Assembly: GCF_037198315.1 (NCBI RefSeq) | Contig: NZ_CP144913.1 | Span: 496,001-560,000 of the forward strand | Reading direction: 5' to 3' | From: Janibacter sp. A1S7 | Lineage (GTDB): Bacteria > Actinomycetota > Actinomycetes > Actinomycetales > Dermatophilaceae | Length of the DNA stretch: 64,000 bases | Part shown: positions 1-8,646 of the stretch, one piece after another | Layout of the letters: every line of letters begins with the position of its first letter | Position numbering within the stretch: position 1 is the stretch's first letter | Position numbers and translations under genes: made by a program | The notes under the pieces: generated by a model | What the model was told of the DNA's origin: nothing | Databases searched by the model: none | What the model saw: the letters and a program-made list of their open reading frames with translations, nothing else

Positions 1-2
1 AG

Positions 3-860
3 GCCCGAGCGGTCATCTGGGTCGGGCTGCGCGACGGCGTCGCCACGGCGCGGGTCGACCCGCGCCTGCTCGTGGATCTTGGTGAGGCGGCACTGGTCAC
101 CGAGGACAACGACTCGATCTTCTCGCGCGCCGGGATGCACCTGACCGGTCGCGTCATCCGCGTGCTGCTCCCGGATGCGGAGCAGCCCGCGGCCCGGGCC
201 CGCATGGCCCGCGTGGGTGAGAAGGTCCTCGCCGCTGCCGAGCCCGGGTCCTCACGGGCGCTGCACGCAGCGCGTCTGGTCGCGCGCACCACCGACGACG
301 TCGAGGGGCGCCTCGTGCCCTGGTCGCAGGGCCGTGACCTGCCCACCGGGCTCGAGGGCGACGTCGACTTCCGGTGGATCCTGCTCGGCCAGCTCAGCCG
401 TCGTGGTGTGATCGGCGCCGCGGAGATCGACCGCGCCCTCGAGGAGGACCGGACGATGACCGGTCAGCTCGGTGCGCTCACCGCGCGAGCGGCGATCCCG
501 ACCGTGGAGGCGAAGGGGGAGGCCTGGGCGGACCTGACGACCAACCGGGAGCGCAGCAACCACGAGCTCGTCGCGATCTCGGCCGGCTTCTGGGGTCCGG
601 AGGACCTCTCGCTCGTCGAGCCCTACGTCGAGCGGTACTTCATCGAGGTCCCGCTGATGACCCAGTGGCTCGGCGAGGACGCCCTCTCCCGGGTGGCCGC
701 CATGAACTACCCGTCCCGCTTCGTCAACGAGGGGACGCTCGCGCTGTCACGAGCCTGCCTCGCCCGGGAGGACCTACAGCAGGGGGTACGTCGCCAGATG
801 GTCGACGCGCAGTCCGAACTCGAGGAGGCCCTCGCGTCGCGGACGGCATTCCCCGGCTGA
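3..860 (+). CDS. pepN: Aminopeptidase N, C-terminal part (5' truncated by window edge)
   Basis: The frame is open from base 3, so the gene begins upstream of the window; about 285 C-terminal residues are visible. The sequence matches the helical ERAP1-like C-terminal domain of actinobacterial M1-family aminopeptidase N, with the stretch DLTTNRERSNHELVAI followed by a GFWGPEDL segment. The zinc-binding HExxH catalytic domain would lie upstream and is not seen. The enzyme removes N-terminal residues from peptides in the cytoplasm. An internal GTG at 72 is a possible start but would cut the domain, so I treat the gene as partial. It converges with the oxidoreductase gene that ends at 928. Confidence 0.82.
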   Translation, partial: ARAVIWVGLRDGVATARVDPRLLVDLGEAALVTEDNDSIFSRAGMHLTGRVIRVLLPDAEQPAARARMARVGEKVLAAAEPGSSRALHAARLVARTTDDVEGRLVPWSQGRDLPTGLEGDVDFRWILLGQLSRRGVIGAAEIDRALEEDRTMTGQLGALTARAAIPTVEAKGEAWADLTTNRERSNHELVAISAGFWGPEDLSLVEPYVERYFIEVPLMTQWLGEDALSRVAAMNYPSRFVNEGTLALSRACLAREDLQQGVRRQMVDAQSELEEALASRTAFPG

Positions 861-876
861 GGCGCGCCGCCCCCTT

Positions 877-898
877 CGCACCTGCTCGGGCTCTTGCG
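877..898. repeat. Intergenic hairpin repeat, copy 1
   Basis: A short inverted repeat, CGCA-N14-TGCG, with core CTGCTCGGGCTCT, lies just after pepN. A close copy follows 42 bases later, and related copies occur at 3598 and 45871. It looks like a small REP-type extragenic palindrome and might also help terminate the two converging genes. Confidence 0.5.
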
Positions 899-917
899 GC
901 TCGGTGGGCGGTCCCTT

Positions 918-941
918 CCGCAACTGCTCATGCTCTTGCGG
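918..941. repeat. Intergenic hairpin repeat, copy 2
   Basis: A perfect 6-bp inverted repeat CCGCAA / TTGCGG encloses the 12-base loop CTGCTCATGCTC. It shares CCCTTC-type flanking bases and the CTGCTC...CTCTTGCGG core with copy 1. It overlaps the last codons of the minus-strand oxidoreductase that ends at 928. Confidence 0.5.
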
Positions 942-1938
942 ATCGAGGGGCCGCCGTGACGACGATCCGACCGGTGCTCGAGCCGCCGGCGATTCGGGTG
1001 AGGGCGTCGGGGACCTCGTCGAAGGCGAACGTCTCCGCCACCAGCGGCTCGATCCGTCCCGCATCGGCCAGGCGGACCAGCTCGGCGTGGCAGTCACGGA
1101 TCGACTGCGGCTCGTGCTGCTCGTACAGGCCCCAGTGCAGGCCCAGGATCGTGTAGTTCTTCACCATGGCATGGTTCAGCCGCGGCTCGGGGATGCGCCC
1201 GCTGGCGAACCCGACGACGATGATCCGCCCCTCGAAGGCGATGCACTTCGTGCTCGCGGTGTACGCCGAGCCGCCGACCGGGTCGTAGACGACGTCGGCG
1301 CCGTGCCCGTCGGTGACCTCCTTGACCCGGGCGATGATGTCCTCGCTCTTGCGGTCGATGACGACGTCGCAGCCCATCCGCTGGGCGATGGCGACCTTGT
1401 CCTGACCTCCGACCACGCCGATGACCCGCGCTCCCGCCGCCTTGCCGAGCTGCACGGCAGCCGACCCGACGCCACCGGAGGCGGCGTGGACCAGGAGGTC
1501 CTCCCCCTCGCGCAGTCCGGCCCGACGGTGCAGTCCGAACCACCCGGTCTGGTAGCTGATCATCAGGGCGGCGCTCGCCTCGTCGTCCAGGCCAACCGGG
1601 GCCGAGAAGGTCCGACTCGCCTCCATCAGGCACTCGCTCGCGAACCCACCGTGCGGCACCGCGGTCCCGCCGAGCACCCGGTCGCCGACGGCCACGTGGG
1701 TCACGCCCTCGCCCACCTCCAGCACGTCGCCGCACACCTCGAGGCCGGGGACGAAGGGAGGATCGGGCCTGACCTGGTAGTCGCCGGCGCACATCAGGGT
1801 GTCGGCGAAGTTCACCGCGCTCGCACGCACCCGCACCCGCACCTGTCCGGGGCCGGGTGCCGGGCTGGGTGCCTCGACGAGGGTGAGGACGTCGGCCGGG
1901 GTGCCGAGCTGCTGGGCCTGCCATGCGCGGATGCTCAT
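928..1938 (-). CDS. NADPH:quinone oxidoreductase-like, zinc-free MDR family
   Basis: A 336-residue member of the medium-chain dehydrogenase/reductase superfamily. The N-terminal GroES-like half (about 1-125) has the usual NFADTLMCAG and PFVPGLEVCGDV segments. The cofactor half carries the Rossmann glycine motif HAASGGVGSAAVQ at about 151-163. The structural-zinc cysteine cluster is absent, as in the quinone oxidoreductase subgroup. Such enzymes reduce quinones or enones with NADPH in the cytoplasm. I start it at MSIRAWQ because the longer open frame upstream runs into the divergent alkyltransferase gene. The natural substrate cannot be read from the sequence. Confidence 0.8.
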   Translation of the reverse strand: MSIRAWQAQQLGTPADVLTLVEAPSPAPGPGQVRVRVRASAVNFADTLMCAGDYQVRPDPPFVPGLEVCGDVLEVGEGVTHVAVGDRVLGGTAVPHGGFASECLMEASRTFSAPVGLDDEASAALMISYQTGWFGLHRRAGLREGEDLLVHAASGGVGSAAVQLGKAAGARVIGVVGGQDKVAIAQRMGCDVVIDRKSEDIIARVKEVTDGHGADVVYDPVGGSAYTASTKCIAFEGRIIVVGFASGRIPEPRLNHAMVKNYTILGLHWGLYEQHEPQSIRDCHAELVRLADAGRIEPLVAETFAFDEVPDALTRIAGGSSTGRIVVTAAPRSARA

Positions 1939-2017
1939 GCCGGGGAGGGTACTGACCTCACGGATCCGTGGGCCCGTGCGTTCACATGGTGTGACGACAT
2001 CCACCATGATCGACCCC

Positions 2018-2533
2018 ATGACCACCCGGCACGCGCTGCTCCCGACGGGGATCGGTGAACTCACAGCCGTCCTCGGCGGGACCGGGCGCGGCACGGTGCT
2101 CGTGGGCCTGTACTTCCCGGGGCACTGGACCCTGCCGGACCCCGACACCTTCGGCCCGCTCACGGAGAGCGACGAGCCGGTCCTCACGTCCCTCGCGACC
2201 CAGCTGGGGGAGTACCTCGACGGGGAGCGACGCGACTTCGACCTGCCGCTCGACCTGCGCGGCGGTGAGCACCACGGCCGCGTGTGGGAGCGGCTGACCC
2301 GCATCCCCTACGGGGAGACACTCACCTATGGCGTCCTGGCCGCCGAGCTGGGCGGCGCGGCCCAGGCGATCGGTCGGGCCGTCGGCGCCAACCCGATCTC
2401 GATCGTCGTGCCCTGCCACCGGGTCGTCGGGGCGGGCGGAGCCCTCACCGGATACGCGGGAGGCATCGAGCGCAAGCGCCGGCTGCTCGCGCTCGAGGAA
2501 CCGGCCGCGGAGGTCCGCGATGCCCTCTTCTAG
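2018..2533 (+). CDS. ogt: Methylated-DNA-[protein]-cysteine S-methyltransferase (first copy)
   Basis: A 171-residue O6-alkylguanine-DNA alkyltransferase. The acceptor cysteine lies in VPCHRVV (Cys133), preceded by the DNA-binding RAVGANP helix region and followed by the GGIERKRRLLALE signature. The protein transfers the alkyl group from O6-alkylguanine to its own cysteine in a one-shot suicide reaction. ATG codons at 2006 and 2018 and a GTG at 1991 share the frame; I chose 2018, where homologous sequence begins. Its last 14 bases overlap the start of the sigma-factor gene, so the two are probably translationally coupled. A second alkyltransferase follows the sigma gene. Confidence 0.88.
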   Translation: MTTRHALLPTGIGELTAVLGGTGRGTVLVGLYFPGHWTLPDPDTFGPLTESDEPVLTSLATQLGEYLDGERRDFDLPLDLRGGEHHGRVWERLTRIPYGETLTYGVLAAELGGAAQAIGRAVGANPISIVVPCHRVVGAGGALTGYAGGIERKRRLLALEEPAAEVRDALF

Positions 2534-3041
2534 TGGAGATGCGGCGAGTCGGTTCCCCCGGAGCGACGGAGGAGCTCCGAAGGCGCCTTTCGAGCTCGTC
2601 GTCGCCGAGCACGGACCGCGGGTGCTCGCGATCTGCCGGTCGCGGCTCGATGCGGCCGACGTCGACGATGCGTGGAGCGAGACCTTCCTCGCGGCGCTGT
2701 CCGCGTGGCCGGACCTGCCGCCCGACCTCGACGTCGCTGCGTGGTTGGCGACGGTCGCCCGTCGCAAGTGCACCGACGTCCACCGGGCCAGGGTCCGGCG
2801 CCGCACCGACCCCGTACCCGAGTTGCCGGAGGTCCCCACCCAGGGGGCCGAGGCGGAGGACGAAGGGCTGTGGCGTCACGTGGCCCGGCTGCCCACCAAG
2901 CAACGCCAGGTGATCACCTACCGCTACCTCGGGGGGCTGTCGCACGCCCGGATCGCCGGGCTCGTCGGCGGCACCGAGGCAGCATCCCGTCGCGCAGCCA
3001 GTGACGGTCTGAAGGCCCTGCGCGAGAAGGAGATCCGATGA
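2520..3041 (+). CDS. Small sigma-70 family (ECF-like) RNA polymerase sigma factor
   Basis: A 173-residue protein with a region-2 helix block (about 25-90, with DDAWSETFLAALSAW and AWLATVARRKCTDVHR) and a region-4 helix-turn-helix near the C-terminus (LPTKQRQVITYRYLGGLSHARIAGLVG). No region 1 or 3 is present, which is the ECF layout. It starts inside the end of the upstream alkyltransferase gene and its stop overlaps the start of the next one by an ATGA. This context suggests it directs a response to DNA alkylation, but no target promoter can be identified here. No anti-sigma gene is adjacent. Confidence 0.8.
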   Translation: MPSSSGDAASRFPRSDGGAPKAPFELVVAEHGPRVLAICRSRLDAADVDDAWSETFLAALSAWPDLPPDLDVAAWLATVARRKCTDVHRARVRRRTDPVPELPEVPTQGAEAEDEGLWRHVARLPTKQRQVITYRYLGGLSHARIAGLVGGTEAASRRAASDGLKALREKEIR

Positions 3042-3610
3042 ACCACCTCAACGACCTGCACGCTGATCTCGTCGAGCGCGCTGTCGCAGCAGACCTGCTC
3101 GACGTCGCCTACCGCGTCCTCGACTCGCCCCTCGGTCCGCTGCTCGTCGCGGCAACGGGTGCGGGTGTGGTGCGGGTGGCCTTCGCGCTCGAGGACCACG
3201 ACGCGGTCCTGGCCGACCTCGCCGACCGTGTCAGCCCCCGGGTGCTGCGCGCTCCTGCCCGGCTGGACGCAACCGCGCACGCGCTCGCCGACTACCTCGA
3301 GGGGCGCTCGCAACGGGTGGAGGTGCCTGTCGACCTGCGCCTGCTCAGCGGCTACCGCCGGGAGGTCGTCGGTGCCCTGCCGGCGATCGGGTACGGGAGC
3401 ACCACCACGTACGCCGAGCTGGCGGCCGCAACGGGACGACCCCGTGCGGTCAGGGCCGTCGGCAGCGCCTGCGCCAACAACCCTGTCCCGGTGGTCCTCC
3501 CGTGCCACCGGGTGCTCCGCAGCGACGGGAGCGAAGGGGGTTACCGCGGCGGCCCCGAGGCGAAGCGGCAGCTGCTCGCGCTGGAAGCCACCCCCTTCGC
3601 ACCTGCCTAG
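3038..3610 (+). CDS. ogt: Methylated-DNA-[protein]-cysteine S-methyltransferase (second copy)
   Basis: A 190-residue alkyltransferase, paralogous to the gene at 2018 but clearly diverged. The acceptor motif is LPCHRVL (Cys156), preceded by AVRAVGSACANNP and followed by GGYRGGPEAKRQLLALE. The N-terminal domain (1-100) is better developed than in the first copy. The start ATG overlaps the sigma-factor stop as ATGA, indicating translational coupling in a three-gene operon. The last codons are encoded inside an intergenic hairpin repeat, so the C-terminal TPFAPA tail may be recent. Two alkyltransferases may divide the work between different alkyl lesions; that is inference. Confidence 0.88.
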   Translation: MNHLNDLHADLVERAVAADLLDVAYRVLDSPLGPLLVAATGAGVVRVAFALEDHDAVLADLADRVSPRVLRAPARLDATAHALADYLEGRSQRVEVPVDLRLLSGYRREVVGALPAIGYGSTTTYAELAAATGRPRAVRAVGSACANNPVPVVLPCHRVLRSDGSEGGYRGGPEAKRQLLALEATPFAPA

Positions 3611-3619
3611 GCTCGTGCG
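3598..3619. repeat. Intergenic hairpin repeat, copy 3
   Basis: Inverted repeat CGCAC / GTGCG around a 12-base loop CTGCCTAGGCTC. It resembles the copies at 877 and 918 and contains the stop codon of the second alkyltransferase gene. A weaker relative with the core ACTGCTTGGGCTCCTGCGG follows at about 3645. Confidence 0.45.
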
Positions 3620-3923
3620 CTGTCCGGGCGCACGCCCGTGGCCACTGCTTGGGCTCCTGCGGCGTACGGACCCTTGCCGAGACACCCGCAATGGACCATG
3701 ATCCGAGCATGGACCCGACAGTGGCGTCGGTGGATGTTGTGACCGACCGTCTCGCCGCACCCGGGCCCCGCTCTGACCTGACGCCGCCCGGTGGGGGGAG
3801 CCCCTGATCGACGCCTGCGGGCCGATCCGGCACACGGACGGCGCCGGGGAGCAGACGACAGGGCTCCGGCACTCCCGCACCACCAGAGCACGACCTGACG
3901 GCACACCAACGAAGGAGTCAACG
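3611..3923. other. Intergenic region upstream of the molybdenum hydroxylase operon
   Basis: About 310 bases with no convincing gene. It holds the degenerate hairpin-repeat copy near 3645, a weak promoter-like pair (TTGCCG at 3674 and CATGAT at 3697, 17 bases apart) and the inverted repeat CCATG-N7-CATGG at 3696-3712 lying on the putative -10 box, which could be an operator. A good ribosome-binding site (AAGGAG) precedes coxS. I see no strong terminator here. Confidence 0.4.
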
Positions 3924-4391
3924 ATGACCCGGATCAGTGTCCAAGTCGACGGTGTCGAGTACACCGACGACGTCGAACCACGCACGCTGCTGGTGCACTA
4001 CCTGCGTGAGCAGCTCGGCAAGACCGGGACGGTGGTGGGGTGCGACACGAGCAACTGCGGCGCGTGCACCGTGCACCTCGACGGTTCGAGCGTGAAGTCC
4101 TGCACCGTGCTGGCCGTCCAGGCCGACGGCCAGGCGGTCGACACCGTCGAGGGTCTGGCGACGGACGGTGAGCTGCACCCGATGCAGCAGGCCTTCACCG
4201 ACTGCCACTCGCTGCAGTGCGGATACTGCACGCCGGGGATGATCATGGCCTCCATCGACCTGCTCAAGGAGAACCCCGACCCCACCGAGGAGGAGATCCG
4301 CCTCGGGCTCGAGGGCAACCTCTGCCGGTGCACCGGGTACCAGAACATCGTGCGGGCCGTGCAGCAGGTCGCGGGCGGTGAGCGGTCATGA
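3924..4391 (+). CDS. coxS: Molybdenum hydroxylase / CO dehydrogenase-type small subunit, [2Fe-2S]
   Basis: A 155-residue iron-sulfur subunit of the xanthine oxidase family. The plant-type ferredoxin cluster uses Cys40, Cys45, Cys48 and Cys60 ([11 protein letters not shown]), and the second cluster uses Cys99, Cys102, Cys134 and Cys136 (QCGYCTPG and CRCTGYQ). It passes electrons from the molybdenum site in the large subunit to FAD in the medium subunit. It is preceded by an AAGGAG ribosome-binding site and overlaps coxL by ATGA. The order small-large-medium differs from the medium-small-large order of classical form I CO dehydrogenase operons. Confidence 0.9.
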   Translation: MTRISVQVDGVEYTDDVEPRTLLVHYLREQLGKTGTVVGCDTSNCGACTVHLDGSSVKSCTVLAVQADGQAVDTVEGLATDGELHPMQQAFTDCHSLQCGYCTPGMIMASIDLLKENPDPTEEEIRLGLEGNLCRCTGYQNIVRAVQQVAGGERS

Positions 4392-6796
4392 CCGCCGTCG
4401 ACGACAAGCCCACCAGCACGACCTCGCAGATCGGCGCCTCGCGCAAGCGCAAGGAGGACCGCCACCTCATCACCGGCCGGACCACCTGGGTGGACAACAT
4501 GATGCTGCCGGGCATGGTCCACCTGGCCATCCTGCGCAGCCCGATGGCCCACGCGAAGATCGCCTCGATCGACGTCAGCGGCGCTCGCACGGCGCCGGGC
4601 GTCCTCGGCGCGTGGTCGGGTCGCGACTTCGCCGATGTCCAGGGCGACCTGCCATGCGCCTGGCCGGTCACGCCGGACATGGTCAACCCCGGGGCGCCGT
4701 CCCTGGCCGTTGACCAGGTGAACTTCGCCGGCGACGCGGTCGCGGTCGTCGCCGCCCGCACCAAGGGAGAGGCCGTCGACGCGCTCGAGGAGATCGACGT
4801 CGACTACGAGCCGCTGCCGGCGGTCCTCGACCTCGAGGCCGCGCTCGCCGACGGGGCCGACCTCGTCCACGAGTCCGCGGGCACCAACAAGTCCTACACG
4901 TGGGAGCTCGACTCCGCGGCCGCCGGCTCCGGGGGGTCGGTCGAGGACGCCGCCCGCGACGCCGAGGTGACGGTGAAGCGGCGCTTCATCCAGCAGCGCC
5001 TCAGCCCGGGCTTCATGGAGCCGCGCTCCGTGGTCGTCCAACCGGCCGACGAGGCGGTGACGATCTGGTCGAGCACGCAGATCCCGCACATCCTGCGCAC
5101 GATGCTCGGCCTGACCCTGGGCATCCCGGAGCACAAGGTCCGGGTCATCGCACCCGACGTCGGTGGTGGCTTCGGCGGCAAGATCACCATCACCCCGGAA
5201 GAGGTCATCGCGACACTCGTGGCCCGCGCACTCGGCCGCCCGGCCAAGTACACCGAGTCCCGCTCGGAGTCGATGTCGGCCGCGCACCACGGTCGAGGTC
5301 AGATCCAGGACCTCACCATCACCGCCACCCGGGACGGGAAGGTGACCGGACTGGACGTCCACCTCATCGCCGACATGGGTGCCTACCTGCGGTTGCTCAC
5401 ACCGGGCGTACCGGTGCTCGGGGCATTCATGTTCCCCGGCATCTACAAGTTCCCGGCCTACCGCTTCCGCTGTGACGGGGTCTTCACGACCAAGGTGCCC
5501 ACCGACGCCTACCGGGGCGCGGGCCGGCCCGAGGCCACCTTCGGCATCGAGCGGATCATGGACGAGCTCGCGGCCGAGCTGGACATGGACCCGCTCGAGC
5601 TGCGCCGCAAGAACTGGATCACGCACGAGGAGTTCCCCTTCACCACCGTCGCAGGGCTCACCTACGACTCCGGCAACTACGAGGCGGCGACCGACAAGGC
5701 GCTCGCGCTCGCCGGGTGGGACGAGCTGAAGGCCGAGCAGGCCCGGCGTCGCGAGAGCAACGACCCCATCCAGCTCGGGCTGGGCATCTCGACCTTCACC
5801 GAGATGTGTGGTCTGGCGCCCTCGCGGGTGCTCGGCTCCCTCGACTACGGCGCGGGCGGCTGGGAGAGCGCATCGGTGCGGGTCCTGCCGACCGGCAAGG
5901 TCGAGGTCGTCACGGGCATCAGTCCGCACGGCCAGGGGCACGTCACCGGCTTCAGCCAGATCGTCGCCGACCGGTTGGGGGTGCCCTTCGAGGACGTCGA
6001 GATCATCCACGGCGACACCGAGAGTTCGCCGAAGGGGCTGGACACCTACGGGTCCCGGTCCTTGACGGTCGGTGGGGTCGCGGTCGTCCAGGCGGTCGAC
6101 AAGGTGATCGAGAAGGCTCGCCGGATCGCTGCGCACATGCTGGAGGCCGATGAGGCCGACCTCGAGTACGCCGACGGGACGTTCTCCGTCGTCGGTGCCC
6201 CCGGCTCGTCCGTGCCCTTCGGGGACATCGCCTTCGCGGTGTTCTCCGCGCACGACCTGCCGGACGGCATGGAGCCCTCGCTCAACTCGGAGGCCACCTA
6301 CGACCCGGGCAACTTCTCCTTCCCCCACGGGACACACCTGTGCGCCGTGGAGGTGGACACCGAGACCGGCCATGTCGCCATCCGCACCTACGCCTGCGTC
6401 GACGACATCGGGACACCGATCAACCCGATGCTCATCGACGGCCAGGTGCACGGTGGACTCGCCCAGGGGATCGCCCAGGCGCTGTTCGAGGAGGCGGTCT
6501 ACGACGACGCGGGCAACCTCGTCACCGGGTCCTTCGTGGACTACACGTTGCCCACGGCGGCGGACCTGCCCACCTTCCACACCGACCGGACGGTGACCCC
6601 GTCCACGGACAACCCCTTGGGGGTCAAGGGCGTCGGCGAGGCCGGCACCATCGCCTCCACGCCCGCGGTCGTCAACGCCGTGGTCGACGCGTTGCGGCCC
6701 TTCGGCATCAACGACATCACGATGCCGTGCACACCCGAGAGGGTGTGGCGCGCGATCCAAGACCACACCAATGGTTCGCAAGGAGCAGTGCGATGA
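4388..6796 (+). CDS. coxL: Molybdenum hydroxylase large subunit, form II CoxL-like
   Basis: An 802-residue molybdopterin cytosine dinucleotide-binding subunit. It has the GGGFGGK segment for cofactor binding, and the catalytic glutamate is predicted in GVGEAGT (about Glu751). The active-site loop reads AYRGAGR at residues 374-380. True form I CO dehydrogenases have AYXCSFR there, with the copper-ligand cysteine; this protein lacks it and so belongs to the form II group. The substrate is therefore probably an aldehyde, purine or aromatic heterocycle rather than CO. Its stop overlaps the next gene by ATGA, as in a tightly coupled three-subunit operon. Confidence 0.9.
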   Translation: MTAVDDKPTSTTSQIGASRKRKEDRHLITGRTTWVDNMMLPGMVHLAILRSPMAHAKIASIDVSGARTAPGVLGAWSGRDFADVQGDLPCAWPVTPDMVNPGAPSLAVDQVNFAGDAVAVVAARTKGEAVDALEEIDVDYEPLPAVLDLEAALADGADLVHESAGTNKSYTWELDSAAAGSGGSVEDAARDAEVTVKRRFIQQRLSPGFMEPRSVVVQPADEAVTIWSSTQIPHILRTMLGLTLGIPEHKVRVIAPDVGGGFGGKITITPEEVIATLVARALGRPAKYTESRSESMSAAHHGRGQIQDLTITATRDGKVTGLDVHLIADMGAYLRLLTPGVPVLGAFMFPGIYKFPAYRFRCDGVFTTKVPTDAYRGAGRPEATFGIERIMDELAAELDMDPLELRRKNWITHEEFPFTTVAGLTYDSGNYEAATDKALALAGWDELKAEQARRRESNDPIQLGLGISTFTEMCGLAPSRVLGSLDYGAGGWESASVRVLPTGKVEVVTGISPHGQGHVTGFSQIVADRLGVPFEDVEIIHGDTESSPKGLDTYGSRSLTVGGVAVVQAVDKVIEKARRIAAHMLEADEADLEYADGTFSVVGAPGSSVPFGDIAFAVFSAHDLPDGMEPSLNSEATYDPGNFSFPHGTHLCAVEVDTETGHVAIRTYACVDDIGTPINPMLIDGQVHGGLAQGIAQALFEEAVYDDAGNLVTGSFVDYTLPTAADLPTFHTDRTVTPSTDNPLGVKGVGEAGTIASTPAVVNAVVDALRPFGINDITMPCTPERVWRAIQDHTNGSQGAVR

Positions 6797-7647
6797 TCCC
6801 GTCCCAGTTCGACTACGTGGCACCGCAGACGGTCGAGGAGGCGCTCGCCGCGCTCGCGCAGCACGGTGACGACGCCAAGGTCCTCGCCGGGGGCCAGAGC
6901 CTGCTGCCGATCCTGCGGCTGCGGATGAACTCCCCGGAGACGGTCATCGACCTCGGCCGCATCCCGCAGCTGCGGGAGATCACCGACGACGGCGACGCCG
7001 TCGTCATCGGCTCCATGGCCACCCACGACGAGACCCGCAAGCACCCCCTCGTCGTCGAGCACGCCACACTGTTGTCCGTGGCGCTCGCCCAGGTGGCCGA
7101 CCCGCAGGTGCGCCACCGCGGCACCGTCGGCGGCGCCCTCGTGCACGCCGACCCCGCCGGCGACGTCGGCGCACCCGCCCTGGCGCTCGATGCCGAGATG
7201 GTCGTCGTCGGCCCGAACGGCTCACGCACCATCGCAGCGGAGGACTTCTTCGTCGGGCTCTTCACCAGCGCAGTGGGGGAGGACGAGCTGCTCACCCAGA
7301 TCCGCATCCCCAAGCACACCGGATGGGGAGCCCACTACGAGAAGTTCGTCCGCGTGGTGCACCAGTGGTCGCTCGTCGCGGTGGCTGCCAACCTCACGGT
7401 CGAGGGCGGCAGCATCGCCGATGCCCGGGTGGCGTTGACCAACATGGGCGCCACCCCCCTTCGTGCCCGATCCGTGGAGCAGGCCCTGATCGGGCAGGCT
7501 CCCACGGCCGACGCCGTCCGCGAGGCGGCGGCGAGGGCGGCCGAGGGCACCGACCCCCCTTCCGACCTCAATGGCGGAGCCGACTACCGACAGCACCTCG
7601 CGGGCGTCCTGACCCGCCGAGCGGTGCTTGCCGCAGCAGGAGTGTGA
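6793..7647 (+). CDS. coxM: Molybdenum hydroxylase FAD-binding medium subunit
   Basis: A 284-residue flavoprotein subunit. The two FAD pyrophosphate-binding motifs of the family are visible: AGGQS (32-36) and TVGGA (111-115). A C-terminal CO_deh_flav_C-type region follows. It takes electrons from the [2Fe-2S] subunit and passes them to an external acceptor. The ATG overlaps the coxL stop. The longer frame that starts at 6340 lies inside coxL and is spurious. The protein carries a CCCCCTTCG 9-mer near 7455 that forces a CTT leucine codon, rare in this GC-rich context. Confidence 0.9.
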   Translation: MIPSQFDYVAPQTVEEALAALAQHGDDAKVLAGGQSLLPILRLRMNSPETVIDLGRIPQLREITDDGDAVVIGSMATHDETRKHPLVVEHATLLSVALAQVADPQVRHRGTVGGALVHADPAGDVGAPALALDAEMVVVGPNGSRTIAAEDFFVGLFTSAVGEDELLTQIRIPKHTGWGAHYEKFVRVVHQWSLVAVAANLTVEGGSIADARVALTNMGATPLRARSVEQALIGQAPTADAVREAAARAAEGTDPPSDLNGGADYRQHLAGVLTRRAVLAAAGV

Positions 7648-7650
7648 GTC

Positions 7651-8559
7651 ATGGATCTGGAGCACCAGTTCACCGTCAACGCGCCCATCGACACCGCCTG
7701 GGCCACGATGATGGACATCGAAGGGGTCGCCGAGTGCTTCCCGGGAGCCGTCCTGACGTCCGCGGACGGCGACTCGTTCGACGGGACGGTCAAGGTCAAG
7801 CTCGGACCGATCGCCATGGTCTACAAGGGCAGTGGGTCCTTCGTCGAGCGGGACGACAGTGCCCACCGGGCCGTCATCGAGGCCAAGGGCAGGGACAAGC
7901 GCGGCAACGGTACGGCCGGGGCCACGGTGACGATGAGCATGACCGAGTCCGGCTCGGAGACCTCGGTCACCGTCGTGACCGACCTCAACGTCACCGGCAA
8001 GCCCGCGCAGTTCGGTCGCGGGGTCATGCAGGACGTCTCGGACGCACTGCTGGGGCAATTCGTCGACTGCCTCGCGACGAAGGTGACCGGCCCGACCGAG
8101 CAGGAGTCGGCACCATCGGCGGCGGAGGCACCCGTATCGGCGGGTGCGCCGGCCGGCGACTCCGCTCCTGCCGGCGCCGACCCGGGCACCGCTCCCGCGG
8201 CGAGTTCGGGCTCCGGCGCGACCGGGGCCGCAGCCCCTGCGGCGGCGGCCATGCCCGCGGCGGCTGCCACGGGGGCCGCCGCATCCTCGGGACGGCCCCC
8301 CGAGTCCGCGGCGCCCGCGCAGCCCGCTGCCACGGGGGCGGCCCCACCCTCGGCCTCCGGGGCCTCGACGGGCACCGCCGGAGCGAGGTCCGGCGGTGGT
8401 TCCGGCGATTCCCTCGACCTCGGCGCGGCGGTGCTGCCTGCGCTCATGCGCAGCTACGCACCGTATGGGGTCGTCGGGATCGGTGGGCTCCTGCTCGGGT
8501 ACCTGCTCGGTCGTCGTCGCAGGGCGGTCTCCCGCGACCGCAGGAAGGACGAGTCCTGA
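7651..8559 (+). CDS. coxG: CoxG-like SRPBCC protein with C-terminal membrane anchor
   Basis: A 302-residue protein. Residues 1-150 form a CoxG/SRPBCC (START-like) domain (FTVNAPIDTAWATMMDIEGVAECFPG and GRGVMQDVS). A long alanine/proline-rich low-complexity linker (about 155-260) follows, then one transmembrane helix (VVGIGGLLLGYLLG) and a basic tail. In CO dehydrogenase systems CoxG recruits the enzyme to the cytoplasmic membrane; by analogy this protein anchors the form II enzyme to its electron acceptor. It starts three bases after the coxM stop, with a GAGTG upstream. It closes the operon, and a terminator hairpin follows. Confidence 0.85.
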   Translation: MDLEHQFTVNAPIDTAWATMMDIEGVAECFPGAVLTSADGDSFDGTVKVKLGPIAMVYKGSGSFVERDDSAHRAVIEAKGRDKRGNGTAGATVTMSMTESGSETSVTVVTDLNVTGKPAQFGRGVMQDVSDALLGQFVDCLATKVTGPTEQESAPSAAEAPVSAGAPAGDSAPAGADPGTAPAASSGSGATGAAAPAAAAMPAAAATGAAASSGRPPESAAPAQPAATGAAPPSASGASTGTAGARSGGGSGDSLDLGAAVLPALMRSYAPYGVVGIGGLLLGYLLGRRRRAVSRDRRKDES

Positions 8560-8591
8560 CCACACGGCTCTGATCGAGGCACCTGCGGGAT

Positions 8592-8623
8592 CGGGGCCCT
8601 CCTCCTGGTGGAGGATGGCCCCG
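8592..8623 (+). terminator. Terminator-like hairpin after the cox operon
   Basis: CGGGGCC then TCCTCC pair with GGAGGA then GGCCCCG around a TGGT loop, with one internal mismatch. It lies between coxG and the MFS gene. There is no U-tract, which is common in high-GC actinobacteria. Confidence 0.5.
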
Positions 8624-8646
8624 AACACTGATGCGGGAGGATCTCC

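Noticed and set aside
3998..6823. A 941-codon open frame on the minus strand across the cox operon
   Set aside because: It is an antisense shadow of coxS and coxL; the plus-strand proteins match known families along their whole length, and the minus-strand product is Arg/Gly/Val-rich with no domain.
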